A DNA stretch of 32,383 nucleotides from Peptococcaceae bacterium. GTDB taxonomy: Bacteria; Bacillota; Peptococcia; DRI-13; UBA5745. The position numbers and the translations under genes were made by a program. The DNA lies in the NCBI GenBank assembly GCA_031265035.1, contig JAISDE010000169.1, positions 1 through 32,383 of the forward strand, given 5' to 3'. The notes beneath the pieces were generated by a model that saw only the letters and a list, made by a program, of their open reading frames with translations, had not been told where the DNA came from and ran no database searches. The first letter of the stretch is position 1. Every line of letters starts with the position of its first letter. Positions 17,284 through 26,232 of the stretch are shown piece after piece.

Positions 17284-18070
17284 GCTTGTACCCCTCCCCC
17301 AGATAGGCTTTCAGCACAGCGGGATTGGCTTGGATTTCCTCCGGGCTGCCCTCGGCCAGTTCCCGGCCAAAGTTGATCACATAAAGGTGATCGCACAGCT
17401 CCATGACCAAATCCATATGGTGCTCAATCAGGAAAACAGTTAGCTTCAGGCGAACCTGAATCTCTTTGATCAATTTTGCCAAAGCGATGGATTCTTCCGG
17501 ATTCATCCCGGCGGCCGGCTCGTCCAGGAGCAGCAATTCCGGCTCCAGAGCCAAGGCCCGGGCAATCTCCAGCTTGCGCTGCAAGCCGTACGGCAGGCTG
17601 CTGGCCAGTTTATCCGCCTGATCGGCGATGCCCGCCAACTCCAGATAATACGCGGCCTTTTCCCGCAGCTGCCTCTCCGCCCGCTTCACTTTATTGTCCA
17701 CAAAAGGAATATTGAGAAAAAATGTCTCAGCCAGATTGTACAGGGGATTATGCAAATCCAGGGCCGTCACCACATTTTCCAGGGCGGTCAGATTCCTGAA
17801 CAGCCGGATATTCTGAAAAGTGCGGGATATCCCCATTTTCACAATCTCATCCGGCGCCTTGCCGGTAATGTCCTCCCCCTTGAAGTGGACGGTGCCCCTG
17901 GTCGGCTGGTAGACGCCGGTGATCAAGTTAAACACCGTGGTCTTGCCGGCGCCGTTGGGTCCGATAATGCCCATCACATCACCGGTCTTAATGTTGAAAT
18001 TCAGATCCTCTACCGCCGAGATGCCGCCGAAGCTCTTGCTCAGGTTGGCGATGGTCATGGTGATGGTCAT
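17276..18070 (-). CDS. livG: ABC transporter ATP-binding protein LivG
   Basis: GPNGAGKTTVFNLITGVYQPT, LASSLPYGLQRKLEIARALALEPELLLLDEPAAGMNPEE. Confidence 0.94.
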   Translation of the reverse strand: MTITMTIANLSKSFGGISAVEDLNFNIKTGDVMGIIGPNGAGKTTVFNLITGVYQPTRGTVHFKGEDITGKAPDEIVKMGISRTFQNIRLFRNLTALENVVTALDLHNPLYNLAETFFLNIPFVDNKVKRAERQLREKAAYYLELAGIADQADKLASSLPYGLQRKLEIARALALEPELLLLDEPAAGMNPEESIALAKLIKEIQVRLKLTVFLIEHHMDLVMELCDHLYVINFGRELAEGSPEEIQANPAVLKAYLGEGYKRA

Positions 18071-18972
18071 GGCGCCGTCCCCCCCTTACTGCCGGGGCCG
18101 GTACCCACAAGGCGGCGGCAAAAGCGGATCATCCCGCTGAGGGAAATTTCCCGGTAGCCCATAATGCCCTGGGGCCTAAGTACCATAATAGCCACCAAAA
18201 TCGCCCCATAAGCCACCAACCGCCACATTTCCGCCACCCGGAGCACTTCCGGCACAATGGCGAAGATCACGGCGGCGATGATCGGGCCGGTGATGCTGCC
18301 CATGCCGCCGGCCACCACCGTCGCAGTCAGCAAGGTGGATTGGACGTTGGTAAACATGTTGGGCTGAATAAAGCGGACATGATGGGCCATCAGCGCGCCG
18401 CCGACGCCGGCGCATACCGCGCTGAAAAACAAGGAACGCAGCCGCACCTTAAACAAGTTGATGCCCGCCATTTCCGCCGCGATATGATCCTCCCGGATAG
18501 CGACCGCCATCCGGCCGTAGCGGAAAAAGATAAAATTCCGGGTGAAAAAAACCACCAGCGCCAAAACGATGAAGGTCGGGAGCAAGGTGGAATAATGCGC
18601 CAGACCCGGCATACCTCTGGCGCCGCTGGTGATCGACAGATTTTCCAGCAGCACCCGGATCGCCTCGCCAAACCCCAGGGTGGCGATAGTAAAATAATCG
18701 CTGCGCAGCTTGGCCCGCAGGGTGGGAATGCCGATGACCAGGCTGGTCAGCCCGGCGATCAGCCCCGCCAGGAGCAGCCCGACGGCGAAAGGCAAGCCGT
18801 AAATCTTGGTCGCGATAGCGCAGCTATAGGCGCCGACAGCGATAAACGCCGCGTGACCCAGGGACATCAGGCCCGTAAAGCCGGTAAATACCGCCAATCC
18901 CACAGCGGAGACGGCGTTGATCATCGCCAGGATGGCGACGCTTTGATAATATGGCGAGATAAATGACAACAT
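18067..18972 (-). CDS. livM: ABC transporter permease LivM
   Basis: 301 aa, multi-TM; 'GLMSLGHAAFIAVGAYSCAIATKIYGLPFAVGLLLAGLIAGLTSLVIGIPTLRAKLRSDYFTIATLGFGEAIR'. Confidence 0.94.
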   Translation of the reverse strand: MLSFISPYYQSVAILAMINAVSAVGLAVFTGFTGLMSLGHAAFIAVGAYSCAIATKIYGLPFAVGLLLAGLIAGLTSLVIGIPTLRAKLRSDYFTIATLGFGEAIRVLLENLSITSGARGMPGLAHYSTLLPTFIVLALVVFFTRNFIFFRYGRMAVAIREDHIAAEMAGINLFKVRLRSLFFSAVCAGVGGALMAHHVRFIQPNMFTNVQSTLLTATVVAGGMGSITGPIIAAVIFAIVPEVLRVAEMWRLVAYGAILVAIMVLRPQGIMGYREISLSGMIRFCRRLVGTGPGSKGGTAP

Positions 18973-18984
18973 CCGCCGCCCTCC

Positions 18985-19863
18985 TTAAACTTTTTCTTCC
19001 AGGTATTTGCCGAACAGGCCCGACGGCTTGATCACCAGGAAAGCGATCAAAGCGCCAAAGCTGAACACATCCCGCAGGGTGGAGGAAATGTAGACCGAAA
19101 CGAAGGATTCCAGCACCCCCAGGATAATGCCGCCGGTCACCGCGCCCGGCAGGCTGCCCAGCCCGCCGATAACCGCCGCTACGTAGGCTTTATTGGTGAT
19201 CCAGCCCATATTGGGATAGGCCATATATTTTACCCCGAGAAAAATGCCGGATATCCCGGCGAAAAAGCCCGCCAGCACAAACACCAGGCCGATCACGGCC
19301 CCCAGATTTACCCCGTTGATCTCCGCTATGGCGGCGTCGTAGGACGCGGCCCGGATGGATATCCCGGTGCGGGTGCGCTGGATAAAATAATTCAAAAACC
19401 AAATCGCCACAATGGAAAAAATAATGGCGAACAGATCCATCTTGCCCAGGGAGGCCCCAAAGATGCTGATCGTGGGCACCTTAAAAACCTGGGGATAAGC
19501 CTTGTACTGGGAGCCGATAGTAGCGTAAACCATATTTTCCAAAAAAATAGAGGTACCCATAGCGCTGATCATAAAGTACAAAGGCGGCGCGTGGCGCTTG
19601 CGCAGGGAGCTGTAAGCTATGCGCTCATTGAAAAAACTGAGGGCGCCGGCGCCGGCCATGGCCAAAAACAAGGCGACACCCAAATTGACGTAGCCGGTAC
19701 TCATGGCGAAATAGCCGATAAATGAGGCCAGCATTATGATCATGCCAAAAGCGAAATTGCTAAAATTCAGGATGCTGAAAATTAAGGAATACCCCACCGC
19801 CATCAGCGAGTAAATGCCGCCAATAGCCAGGCCGGTGATCAGCGTCTGAAATACTAAAGCCAT
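18985..19863 (-). CDS. livH: ABC transporter permease LivH
   Basis: 292 aa; 'TLITGLAIGGIYSLMAVGYSLIFSILNFSNFAFGMIIMLASFIGYF'. Confidence 0.94.
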   Translation of the reverse strand: MALVFQTLITGLAIGGIYSLMAVGYSLIFSILNFSNFAFGMIIMLASFIGYFAMSTGYVNLGVALFLAMAGAGALSFFNERIAYSSLRKRHAPPLYFMISAMGTSIFLENMVYATIGSQYKAYPQVFKVPTISIFGASLGKMDLFAIIFSIVAIWFLNYFIQRTRTGISIRAASYDAAIAEINGVNLGAVIGLVFVLAGFFAGISGIFLGVKYMAYPNMGWITNKAYVAAVIGGLGSLPGAVTGGIILGVLESFVSVYISSTLRDVFSFGALIAFLVIKPSGLFGKYLEEKV

Positions 19864-19913
19864 AAAAAAGGGTTCCCCCTTCCCGCAAGGTAAAAGCCCT
19901 AATCAACGATGCC

Positions 19914-21131
19914 TCAATCAATAGCCGCGGCTATTCCCTTGTAAAAGACAAACTCGCCGTTTTGCACCGTCTCAATCACCGCCGGCTTGCCGAGGGGATT
20001 GTGGGTCTGGGGATCCATAGTCAGCTTGCCGGTCAGGACTTGCACATCCTTGCAGTTGGCGATCCAATCGGCCAATATGGCCGTATCGGTAGTCCCCGTC
20101 GCCTCGATGGCGGCCACGACGGCGTACAGCCCGTCCACCGCCAGGGGCGGATTGGGCATGACCGGCGCCCGGCCCCATTTCGCCGTGTACTCATCGACCC
20201 AATCTTTCAGGACAGGGTCGGCCAGGCTGGCGATATTCACGAAAAAGCCGCCCTCGGTGGCGTCGCCGCCCAGCTCTACCAACTCATCGCTGGCCCAGGC
20301 GTCGCCGCCCAGGAAATAGCAATCCATGCCCAGCTCCTTGGCCTGCTTCATGGCCAGGCCGGCTTCCTTCTGCATCGTGGGGATAAAGAGAACTTCCGCC
20401 CCGGCGTCCTTGATCTTGGACAGCTGAGCCTTGTACTCCAGCTCATCGGTGCGGAAGGACTCATCCGCCACGATAGTGCCGCCGCCGCCGGTGAAGGTCT
20501 CCGAGAAATACATCGCCAAATAAGTAGAGTAATCCGAGCCTACGTCTTTCAGGATGCCGGCCTTGGTCACGCCCAAATCCTGTAAGGCGAAAGTAGCCGC
20601 CACATCGCCCTGATAAGGATCGATAAAGCAGGAGCGGAAAATATACCGCAGCGCCTCGTCCTGCCCTTCCGGCACGGTCAGCTTCTCGTTGGTGGTGGTG
20701 GTGCCGATGGCGATAACGCCGGCTTCCTCAAAAACGGCGGCGGCCGCGATGGCCACGCCGGACTGGGCGGGGCCTATGACGGCGATGACGCCGTCGTTGA
20801 CCAAACGGTTGGCCACATTGACACCCTCAGCCTGCTCCGCCTTGTTGTCATAGGCGATGAGCTGCAAAGGCCGGCCCAGCACGCCGCCATCGGCGTTGAT
20901 CTTCTCAATGGCCATATCCAGAGCGTTTTTCTCCGCCTGGCCCCACAAAGCGGAGCCGCCGGTCAGAGCTACCTCATGGCCGATCTTGATGGGCTCGGCG
21001 GCGCCTGTCCCGCCGGAAGAAGCGCCGCCGCCAGAGGCCGCGCCGCCGGCGGTTCCGCCCCCACAGGCCGCCAGTGTCACCAGCAACAGCGTCAACAATA
21101 AGACAGCTACCAATCTTTTCCCTTTTTTCAT
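19914..21131 (-). CDS. livK: ABC transporter substrate-binding lipoprotein LivK-type
   Basis: Lipobox LVTLAACGG; 'IKIGHEVALTGGSALWGQAEKNALDMAIEKINADGGVLGRPLQLIAYDNKAEQAEGVNVANRLVNDGVIAVIGP'. Confidence 0.93.
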   Translation of the reverse strand: MKKGKRLVAVLLLTLLLVTLAACGGGTAGGAASGGGASSGGTGAAEPIKIGHEVALTGGSALWGQAEKNALDMAIEKINADGGVLGRPLQLIAYDNKAEQAEGVNVANRLVNDGVIAVIGPAQSGVAIAAAAVFEEAGVIAIGTTTTNEKLTVPEGQDEALRYIFRSCFIDPYQGDVAATFALQDLGVTKAGILKDVGSDYSTYLAMYFSETFTGGGGTIVADESFRTDELEYKAQLSKIKDAGAEVLFIPTMQKEAGLAMKQAKELGMDCYFLGGDAWASDELVELGGDATEGGFFVNIASLADPVLKDWVDEYTAKWGRAPVMPNPPLAVDGLYAVVAAIEATGTTDTAILADWIANCKDVQVLTGKLTMDPQTHNPLGKPAVIETVQNGEFVFYKGIAAAID

Positions 21132-21220
21132 GAAATAACCTCCCCTTCAACACAATCCAAATTTACTAAATTCTGCGTCTCTCGCGATTTTCCTGCTTTT
21201 TCTCCCGATTTTTCCATCGC

Positions 21221-21260
21221 TGTATTTCACTGTATTTCACTGTATCTCGCTGCCTCTAGC
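21221..21260. repeat. 10-bp tandem repeat (~4 units)
   Basis: tgtatttcac tgtatttcac tgtatctcgc tgcctctagc in the livK/amidohydrolase divergent region. Confidence 0.8.
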
Positions 21261-21395
21261 GCGCCGCTCTCTTTTATCACTTCTTTTAGCGCCTTTTTTA
21301 CCCCTTTTTTATTACTGTAAAATTCGGTCAAACTCATGGTGGATTATCTATTTTTTTATGATATGATAGTTATGGCCCGGGAGGTGGGCAATATT

Positions 21396-22757
21396 TTGTA
21401 TGATCTGGTTTTAAAAAACGGCCTGGTGGTGGATCCGGGCAATCGTATCCTGAGCGAGCTGCGGGTTGGCGTCGACGGCGGCCGGATTGTCCGGGTGACC
21501 GCCGAGCCGATCAAGGGCCGGCGGGAGCTTGACTGCGGCGGCCTGGCGGTGGCGCCGGGTTTTGTGGATATCCACGCCCATGAGGACAAATTGACGGCGG
21601 ACGGCGATATCGAGCCGGTGATCACCCAGCGGTTGCTGCGCCAGGGCGTCACCACCTTTATCGGCGGGCAATGCGGCATCGGCCCGGAGGACGAGGATAT
21701 TTACCGGCAGGCTTACGACCAAACTGGACAGCCGGTCAATTGCGCCCTGCTCACCGCCCACGGCAGCCTGCGCGAGCTGGCCGGCGCCGAGGACAAATAC
21801 GCCCCCGTCAGCGACGGGCAGCTCGGTATCATGGAACGGGCGCTGCGGGCGCGGCTGGCGGCGGGCAGCTACGGCCTGTCCTTTGGCATCCGCTATATTC
21901 CCGGCATGGATCAAAGGGAGCTGCTGGCCCTGACCCGCGTCGTTCGCCTTTATGGCGGTATCGTAGCCGCCCATATCCGGGATGACTGCGCCGCCGCCCC
22001 GGCCGCCGCGGCGGAATTTCTGGAGGCCGGCCGGCAGACCGGCGCCCGCCTGCAAATCTCCCATATCGGCAGCATGGCCGGCTTCGGGCAGATGGGACGG
22101 GTTCTGGCTCTGATCGACGACGCCGCCGCCGAGGGCGTTGATGTCATGGTGGACTGTTATCCCTACAACGCCTTCTGCACATATATCGGGGAAACGACTT
22201 ACGACGGGGATTTTCTGGCCAATTACGGCAACGATATTACCAAGATCGAGATTACCGACGGCGAGTACCGGGGCCGGATCCCCTCCCTGGAAGTATTTCA
22301 GCGGATCCGGCGGGAACATCCGGAATATCTCACCGTGGCCCATGTGATGCTGCCGGGGGAAATCGATATGGCCCTGCTCCATCCCCGGGTGTTGCTGGGC
22401 AGCGACGGCATTCTGGTAAATGGCGCCGGCCATCCCAGGGCCGCCGGGGCTTTCCCCCGCTTTATCCGGCAATATGTGACGGAGCGTCGGTTGCTGAGTT
22501 TATATCAGGCCATTGAGAAAATGTCCTGGCTCGCCGCCAATCGCCTCGGCCTGCCCAAGGGCCGGCTCAGTCCGGGCTGGGACGCGGATCTGGTAGTCTT
22601 TGACCCGGCGAGAATCAGGGACAACGCCACTTACAGCGAGCCGGGCCTTTTATCAGCCGGTTTCAAATACATCATCCTGGGCGGCAAAATAGCGGTGGAG
22701 GACGATGTGACGATAGACGGCAGGCTGGGCCGCGCGCTGTTGAGACAACGATATTGA
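21396..22757 (+). CDS. N-acyl-D-amino-acid deacylase (D-aminoacylase)-family amidohydrolase
   Basis: 'DLVLKNGLVVDPGNRILSELRVGVDGGRIVRV...APGFVDIHAHED...QGVTTFIGGQCGIGP...'. ORF 21336..22757; TTG 21396 follows GGGAGGTGGG at a plausible spacing. Confidence 0.82.
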   Translation: MYDLVLKNGLVVDPGNRILSELRVGVDGGRIVRVTAEPIKGRRELDCGGLAVAPGFVDIHAHEDKLTADGDIEPVITQRLLRQGVTTFIGGQCGIGPEDEDIYRQAYDQTGQPVNCALLTAHGSLRELAGAEDKYAPVSDGQLGIMERALRARLAAGSYGLSFGIRYIPGMDQRELLALTRVVRLYGGIVAAHIRDDCAAAPAAAAEFLEAGRQTGARLQISHIGSMAGFGQMGRVLALIDDAAAEGVDVMVDCYPYNAFCTYIGETTYDGDFLANYGNDITKIEITDGEYRGRIPSLEVFQRIRREHPEYLTVAHVMLPGEIDMALLHPRVLLGSDGILVNGAGHPRAAGAFPRFIRQYVTERRLLSLYQAIEKMSWLAANRLGLPKGRLSPGWDADLVVFDPARIRDNATYSEPGLLSAGFKYIILGGKIAVEDDVTIDGRLGRALLRQRY

Positions 22758-22812
22758 CAATATTGATAATATCATCTACAATATTGACAATCAACATTAT
22801 CGACAATATTAA
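22756..22812. repeat. Repeated acaatatt(ga) words overlapping the amidohydrolase stop
   Basis: acaatattga at 22757-22766 and 22778-22787; acaatattaa at 22803-22812. Confidence 0.75.
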
Positions 22813-22827
22813 TGGGAGGTTAAAAAA

Positions 22828-23805
22828 ATGACTGAAAAAATCAATGTGGGTATCGTCGGTTACGGCAATCTGGGTAAAGGGGCGGAAAAGGCAATCAAGC
22901 GCAATCCGGACTTCCGCCTGGTATCTATCTTTTCCCGCCGGGGAGCGGGCAAGGGCGAGGGGGATGTGGCCATCGCCGATTACAAGGACTTGGCCAATTA
23001 CCAGGGGAAAATAGACCTGATGCTGATGTGCGGCGGCTCGGCCACGGACTTGCCGGAGCAGGTGCCCTGGGTGGCGCGGTGGTTCAATACGGTGGACACC
23101 TTTGACACCCACGGGAAAATCCCGACCTATTTCGCGAAAGTGGATCAGGCCGCCCGGCAGGCGGACAAGCTGTCAATGATCTCCACCGGCTGGGATCCGG
23201 GCCTGTTTTCCCTGGCCAGGGTTCTCTTTGCTTCCGCTTTGCCCACAGGTATAAACAATACTTTTTGGGGCAGGGGCGTGAGCCAGGGGCACAGCGACGC
23301 GCTACGGCGGGTGGAAGGGGTGCTGGACGCCAAATCTTATACCATCCCGCTGGAAAGCGCCTTGGAAGCCGCCAGCGCCGGGACGGGCAAGGAATATACG
23401 CCCCAGCAAAGCCATAGCCGGGAATGCTATGTAGTCGCGGCGCCGGATAGCGACCTCCGCGTGATTGAGGAAAAAATCCTGACCATGCCGGAATATTTCG
23501 CCCCCTATGATACCCGGGTTTATTTTGTCAGCCAGGAAACCCTCAATCGGGAGCACGGCGCTCTGCCCCACGGCGGGCGGGTGATCCGGGCCGGGATCGC
23601 CGGGGAAGACAGCCGGGATCTGATGGAGTTGCGCCTGACCCTGGAAAGCAACCCGGAATTCACCTCCAGCGTAATGCTCTGCTTCGCCCGCGCGGCTTGG
23701 CGGCTTTACCGTGAGGGCCGGCGAGGCGCGGTAAGCCCGCTGGACGCGCCGATTGGTTATCTCTCTCCCCGGGACGGGGAAACGCTGCGCCGGGAATCCC
23801 TCTAA
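22828..23805 (+). CDS. ddh: meso-Diaminopimelate dehydrogenase
   Basis: 'INVGIVGYGNLGKGAEKAIKRNPDFRLVSIFSRR', 'VDTFDTHGKIPTYFAKVDQAAR', 'STGWDPGLFSLARVLFASALPTGINNTFWGRGVSQGHSDALRRVEGV'. Confidence 0.92.
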   Translation: MTEKINVGIVGYGNLGKGAEKAIKRNPDFRLVSIFSRRGAGKGEGDVAIADYKDLANYQGKIDLMLMCGGSATDLPEQVPWVARWFNTVDTFDTHGKIPTYFAKVDQAARQADKLSMISTGWDPGLFSLARVLFASALPTGINNTFWGRGVSQGHSDALRRVEGVLDAKSYTIPLESALEAASAGTGKEYTPQQSHSRECYVVAAPDSDLRVIEEKILTMPEYFAPYDTRVYFVSQETLNREHGALPHGGRVIRAGIAGEDSRDLMELRLTLESNPEFTSSVMLCFARAAWRLYREGRRGAVSPLDAPIGYLSPRDGETLRRESL

Positions 23806-23884
23806 ACAAAGCGCGATATTCCGGTCGTACATAATATTGTCGCGCCTAATATTTTAGTATCTAATATTCAGGAGGTACACGCGC

Positions 23885-25003
23885 ATGGATATCTTTGCCG
23901 GCTTGCCCCGGGTGCCGCTGCTTTTTTCCCCCACCCCGCTGCACCGGGCTGACAATCTGTCGGGGGATTTGGGCATATCCCTCTGGCTGAAACGGGATGA
24001 TCTCACCGGACCCGGCGCTTTCGGCGGCAACAAGATGCGAAAGCTGGAATTTTTGCTGGGCCAGGCCAAGGCGGCTGGCGCCGATTATGTCTTTACCTTC
24101 GGCGCCACCCAATCCAATCACGCCATGCAAACCGCCGCCGCCTGCGGTCGCTGCGGCTTAAAGGCCGTGCTTTATCTGGTCGCGGTGGTAGAGCCGGACG
24201 CCGCCGATCTCCGGGGCAATATGCTGCTGGACGCGCTTTTTGGCGCGGAGACCCATATTGTCCATCTCCAAGCGGGGGAAACGGAGGATGACGGCAACCA
24301 GCGGGCTTTACTGCTGGCCCGGAAGCAGATCGCGGAATTGACGGCCCAGGGCCACCGCTGCGTCGAGATCCCCATCGGCGGCGCCAACCCCGTCGGCAGC
24401 CTGGGCTTTGCCGCCGGCTATCTGGAGGTTCAGGGGCAGCTGAAAAGCATGGGCGAGCCGCCTTTTGACTATCTCTACCATTCGACCGGCAGCGCCGGCA
24501 CCCTGGCCGGGCTACTGGCCGGGCAGGCCCTGGCCGGGGGCGGCGAAAAAATCATGGCGGTCTGCGCCAGCCCCAAGATCCTCGATACCTACACTGCCCT
24601 GGCCCTGGGTCTGGGGCGGGAAACTCTGGACTGCCTGTGGCAGGCGGTAGGGAGCGCGAAGGACAACAAGGGCGAAAAGGACGGAAAGAACCAAAAGGAC
24701 GAAAAGGGCGCTGGTCTCCCAGCCGCCCCGCCGCCCATCAGGGAAAACGGCTTCGCGATCCTGACCGATTTTGTCGGCCCCGGCTACGAGATCCCCACCC
24801 CCGAATCCACGGCGGCCTTGAGAACCCTGGCCCGGCGGGAGGGCGTGACCTTAGACCCGGTCTATTCCGCCAAGGCGTTCGCCGGCTTGCTGCGACACGT
24901 CCAAACCGGGCGAATAGCGCCCGGCGCCAGGGTGTTGTTCTGGCACACCGGCGGCTCCGCCTCTTTATTCGCCGAGCCGGCCATCGTAGGGGATCTCAGA
25001 TAA
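23885..25003 (+). CDS. D-cysteine desulfhydrase / ACC-deaminase-family PLP enzyme
   Basis: 'TPLHRADNLSGDLGISLWLKRDDLTGPGAFGGNKMRKLEFLLGQAKAAGADYVFTFGATQSNHAMQTAAACGRCGLKAVLYL'. Confidence 0.85.
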   Translation: MDIFAGLPRVPLLFSPTPLHRADNLSGDLGISLWLKRDDLTGPGAFGGNKMRKLEFLLGQAKAAGADYVFTFGATQSNHAMQTAAACGRCGLKAVLYLVAVVEPDAADLRGNMLLDALFGAETHIVHLQAGETEDDGNQRALLLARKQIAELTAQGHRCVEIPIGGANPVGSLGFAAGYLEVQGQLKSMGEPPFDYLYHSTGSAGTLAGLLAGQALAGGGEKIMAVCASPKILDTYTALALGLGRETLDCLWQAVGSAKDNKGEKDGKNQKDEKGAGLPAAPPPIRENGFAILTDFVGPGYEIPTPESTAALRTLARREGVTLDPVYSAKAFAGLLRHVQTGRIAPGARVLFWHTGGSASLFAEPAIVGDLR

Positions 25004-25043
25004 AGAATTCGATCAGGCAAACGAACTATAAAAAACCCTAAAA

Positions 25044-25096
25044 AAAGAAACTTCCCCGCCTCCGTTCGCGAGCAGTAACGGCGGGGAAGTTTCTTT
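25044..25096. terminator. Bidirectional intrinsic terminator-like hairpin
   Basis: Perfect 17-bp stem aaagaaacttccccgcc (25044-25060) / ggcggggaagtttcttt (25080-25096), 19-nt loop, A/T-rich flanks. Confidence 0.85.
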
Positions 25097-25178
25097 ATAT
25101 CAGATTAACCCAATCCCTGCGGTTGTACAGAATCCTGACGATATCCACAAGCCGCCTCTGTTCATTCACTCTGTCCAT
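25095..25178 (-). pseudogene. RelE/ParE-type toxin remnant (C-terminal scrap)
   Basis: Frame overlapping the antitoxin end reads MDRVNEQRRLVDIVRILYNRRDWVNLI*; 'VDIVRILYNRRDW' resembles the RelE/ParE C-terminus. Only about 27 codons, so the toxin core is missing. Confidence 0.65.
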
Positions 25179-25476
25179 TGGCAAGCTCGCTCCGAATTTC
25201 GTCCATCACCTCATTAAGCGGGCGTTTGCGGCCCTGACGGATCGCTTCCTCTCCTTCGTCCAACAGCCGGTAAAGCTCCAATTTGCCGGCCAGCATCTCA
25301 TAGGTCGCGATGCTCATGACCGCCAAATCTCCTTGCCCGTTCTTTGTGATGAATACAGGCTCGCGGTTTTGATGGCAGAACGCTGATATATCGTTGTAGT
25401 TATTTCGCAAATCCGTACTGGATTTAATACTAGGCATCCTCATCATTCTCCTTTCACTTCTGCATATATTATACAT
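25162..25476 (-). CDS. Phd/YefM-family type II antitoxin
   Basis: 'MPSIKSSTDLRNNYNDISAFCHQNREPVFITKNGQGDLAVMSIATYEMLAGKLELYRLLDEGEEAIRQGR'. The true start is probably an internal Met. Confidence 0.88.
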   Translation of the reverse strand: MYNICRSERRMMRMPSIKSSTDLRNNYNDISAFCHQNREPVFITKNGQGDLAVMSIATYEMLAGKLELYRLLDEGEEAIRQGRKRPLNEVMDEIRSELANGQSE

Positions 25477-25486
25477 GAATTTCTTT

Positions 25487-25507
25487 AGAGCATCAACAGA
25501 GCATCAA
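25487..25507. repeat. 11-bp-period duplication agagcatcaa
   Basis: agagcatcaa at 25487-25496 and 25498-25507. Confidence 0.8.
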
Positions 25508-25549
25508 TAACTCAATAACACATTCATAAAGTCGATTTTCCTGTTTTTA

Positions 25550-25578
25550 TTGTAAATAGCCGCGTAATCCGTTATAAT
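25550..25578 (+). promoter_or_regulatory. Sigma70-type promoter for the nfeD-flotillin pair
   Basis: TTGTAA (25550-25555), 17-bp spacer, TATAAT (25573-25578). Confidence 0.65.
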
Positions 25579-25634
25579 TTAATCATTATATAAATCGCGG
25601 GATGAGGGAACGCTTGTTGAAAGGGGGCTTTGAT

Positions 25635-26195
25635 ATGGCCGCCGTCATGCATACCGTATACGCTGCCTGCTTGCTTGTAGGCGTTCTCTTCAGCGCGCTT
25701 TCATTGCTGGCGGGCAATCTTTTGAGCGGCTTGGATTTTGACTTCGATTTCGACTTTGACCTCGATTTTGGTCTTGGCGCCGCGTTGCCTTTAAAGCCTT
25801 TTACCTGCATAGCGTTTATCGCGGTTTTCGGCGGCGCCGGCCTGATTTTGGAGACCCTCCTGCCGCCGCTTTTTTGCTTGTTGTTTAGCATAGTCGCCGG
25901 CCTCGCGGCTTCCGCCATTCTTTATCGCTTCGTTTATCTCAAGCTCAAAAGCTTTGAGACCACCGCGCCAAGGGAGGAAGACGCTTTGATGCTACGGGCC
26001 TGGGTGGTGGAAACCATTCCGCCGGGAGGCTTCGGCAAGATATCTTATACCTTGGAGGGCAATATTCTTTCCGGCGCCGCCAAGGAAAGGAAGCCTGGCC
26101 AGGGCATCGCCAAAGGCTCGGAGGTTTTCATCGTGTTGATTCAGGATAATATCTACTATGTTTATGAGGATTTGCAATTTTTAGCGGCCAAATAA
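25635..26195 (+). CDS. NfeD-like (YuaF/YqiJ-type) membrane protein
   Basis: N-terminal TM segments and a C-terminal OB-like region ('AWVVETIPPGGFGKISYTLEGNILSGAAKERKPGQGIAKGSEVFIVLIQDNIYYV') directly upstream of flotillin. ATG 25635 has AAGGGGG upstream. Confidence 0.8.
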   Translation: MAAVMHTVYAACLLVGVLFSALSLLAGNLLSGLDFDFDFDFDLDFGLGAALPLKPFTCIAFIAVFGGAGLILETLLPPLFCLLFSIVAGLAASAILYRFVYLKLKSFETTAPREEDALMLRAWVVETIPPGGFGKISYTLEGNILSGAAKERKPGQGIAKGSEVFIVLIQDNIYYVYEDLQFLAAK

Positions 26196-26208
26196 AGCGG
26201 TCAAATAA
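26183..26208. repeat. 13-bp tandem duplication of the nfeD 3' end including stop
   Basis: agcggccaaataa (26183-26195, ends at stop) / agcggtcaaataa (26196-26208). Confidence 0.92.
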
Positions 26209-26232
26209 ATCAGAAGCAGGAGGTAAACGGCA

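Noticed and set aside
15305-20585. Plus-strand ORFs opposite the liv operon (15305..15985, 16711..17376, 18340..18966, 19962..20585)
   Set aside because: Antisense shadows of liv genes with Gln/Pro/Arg-rich or His-rich composition; no domain support.
24637-25041. 134-aa Lys/Gly-rich plus-strand ORF
   Set aside because: Alternative frame of the PLP enzyme's insert and C-terminus; no independent support.
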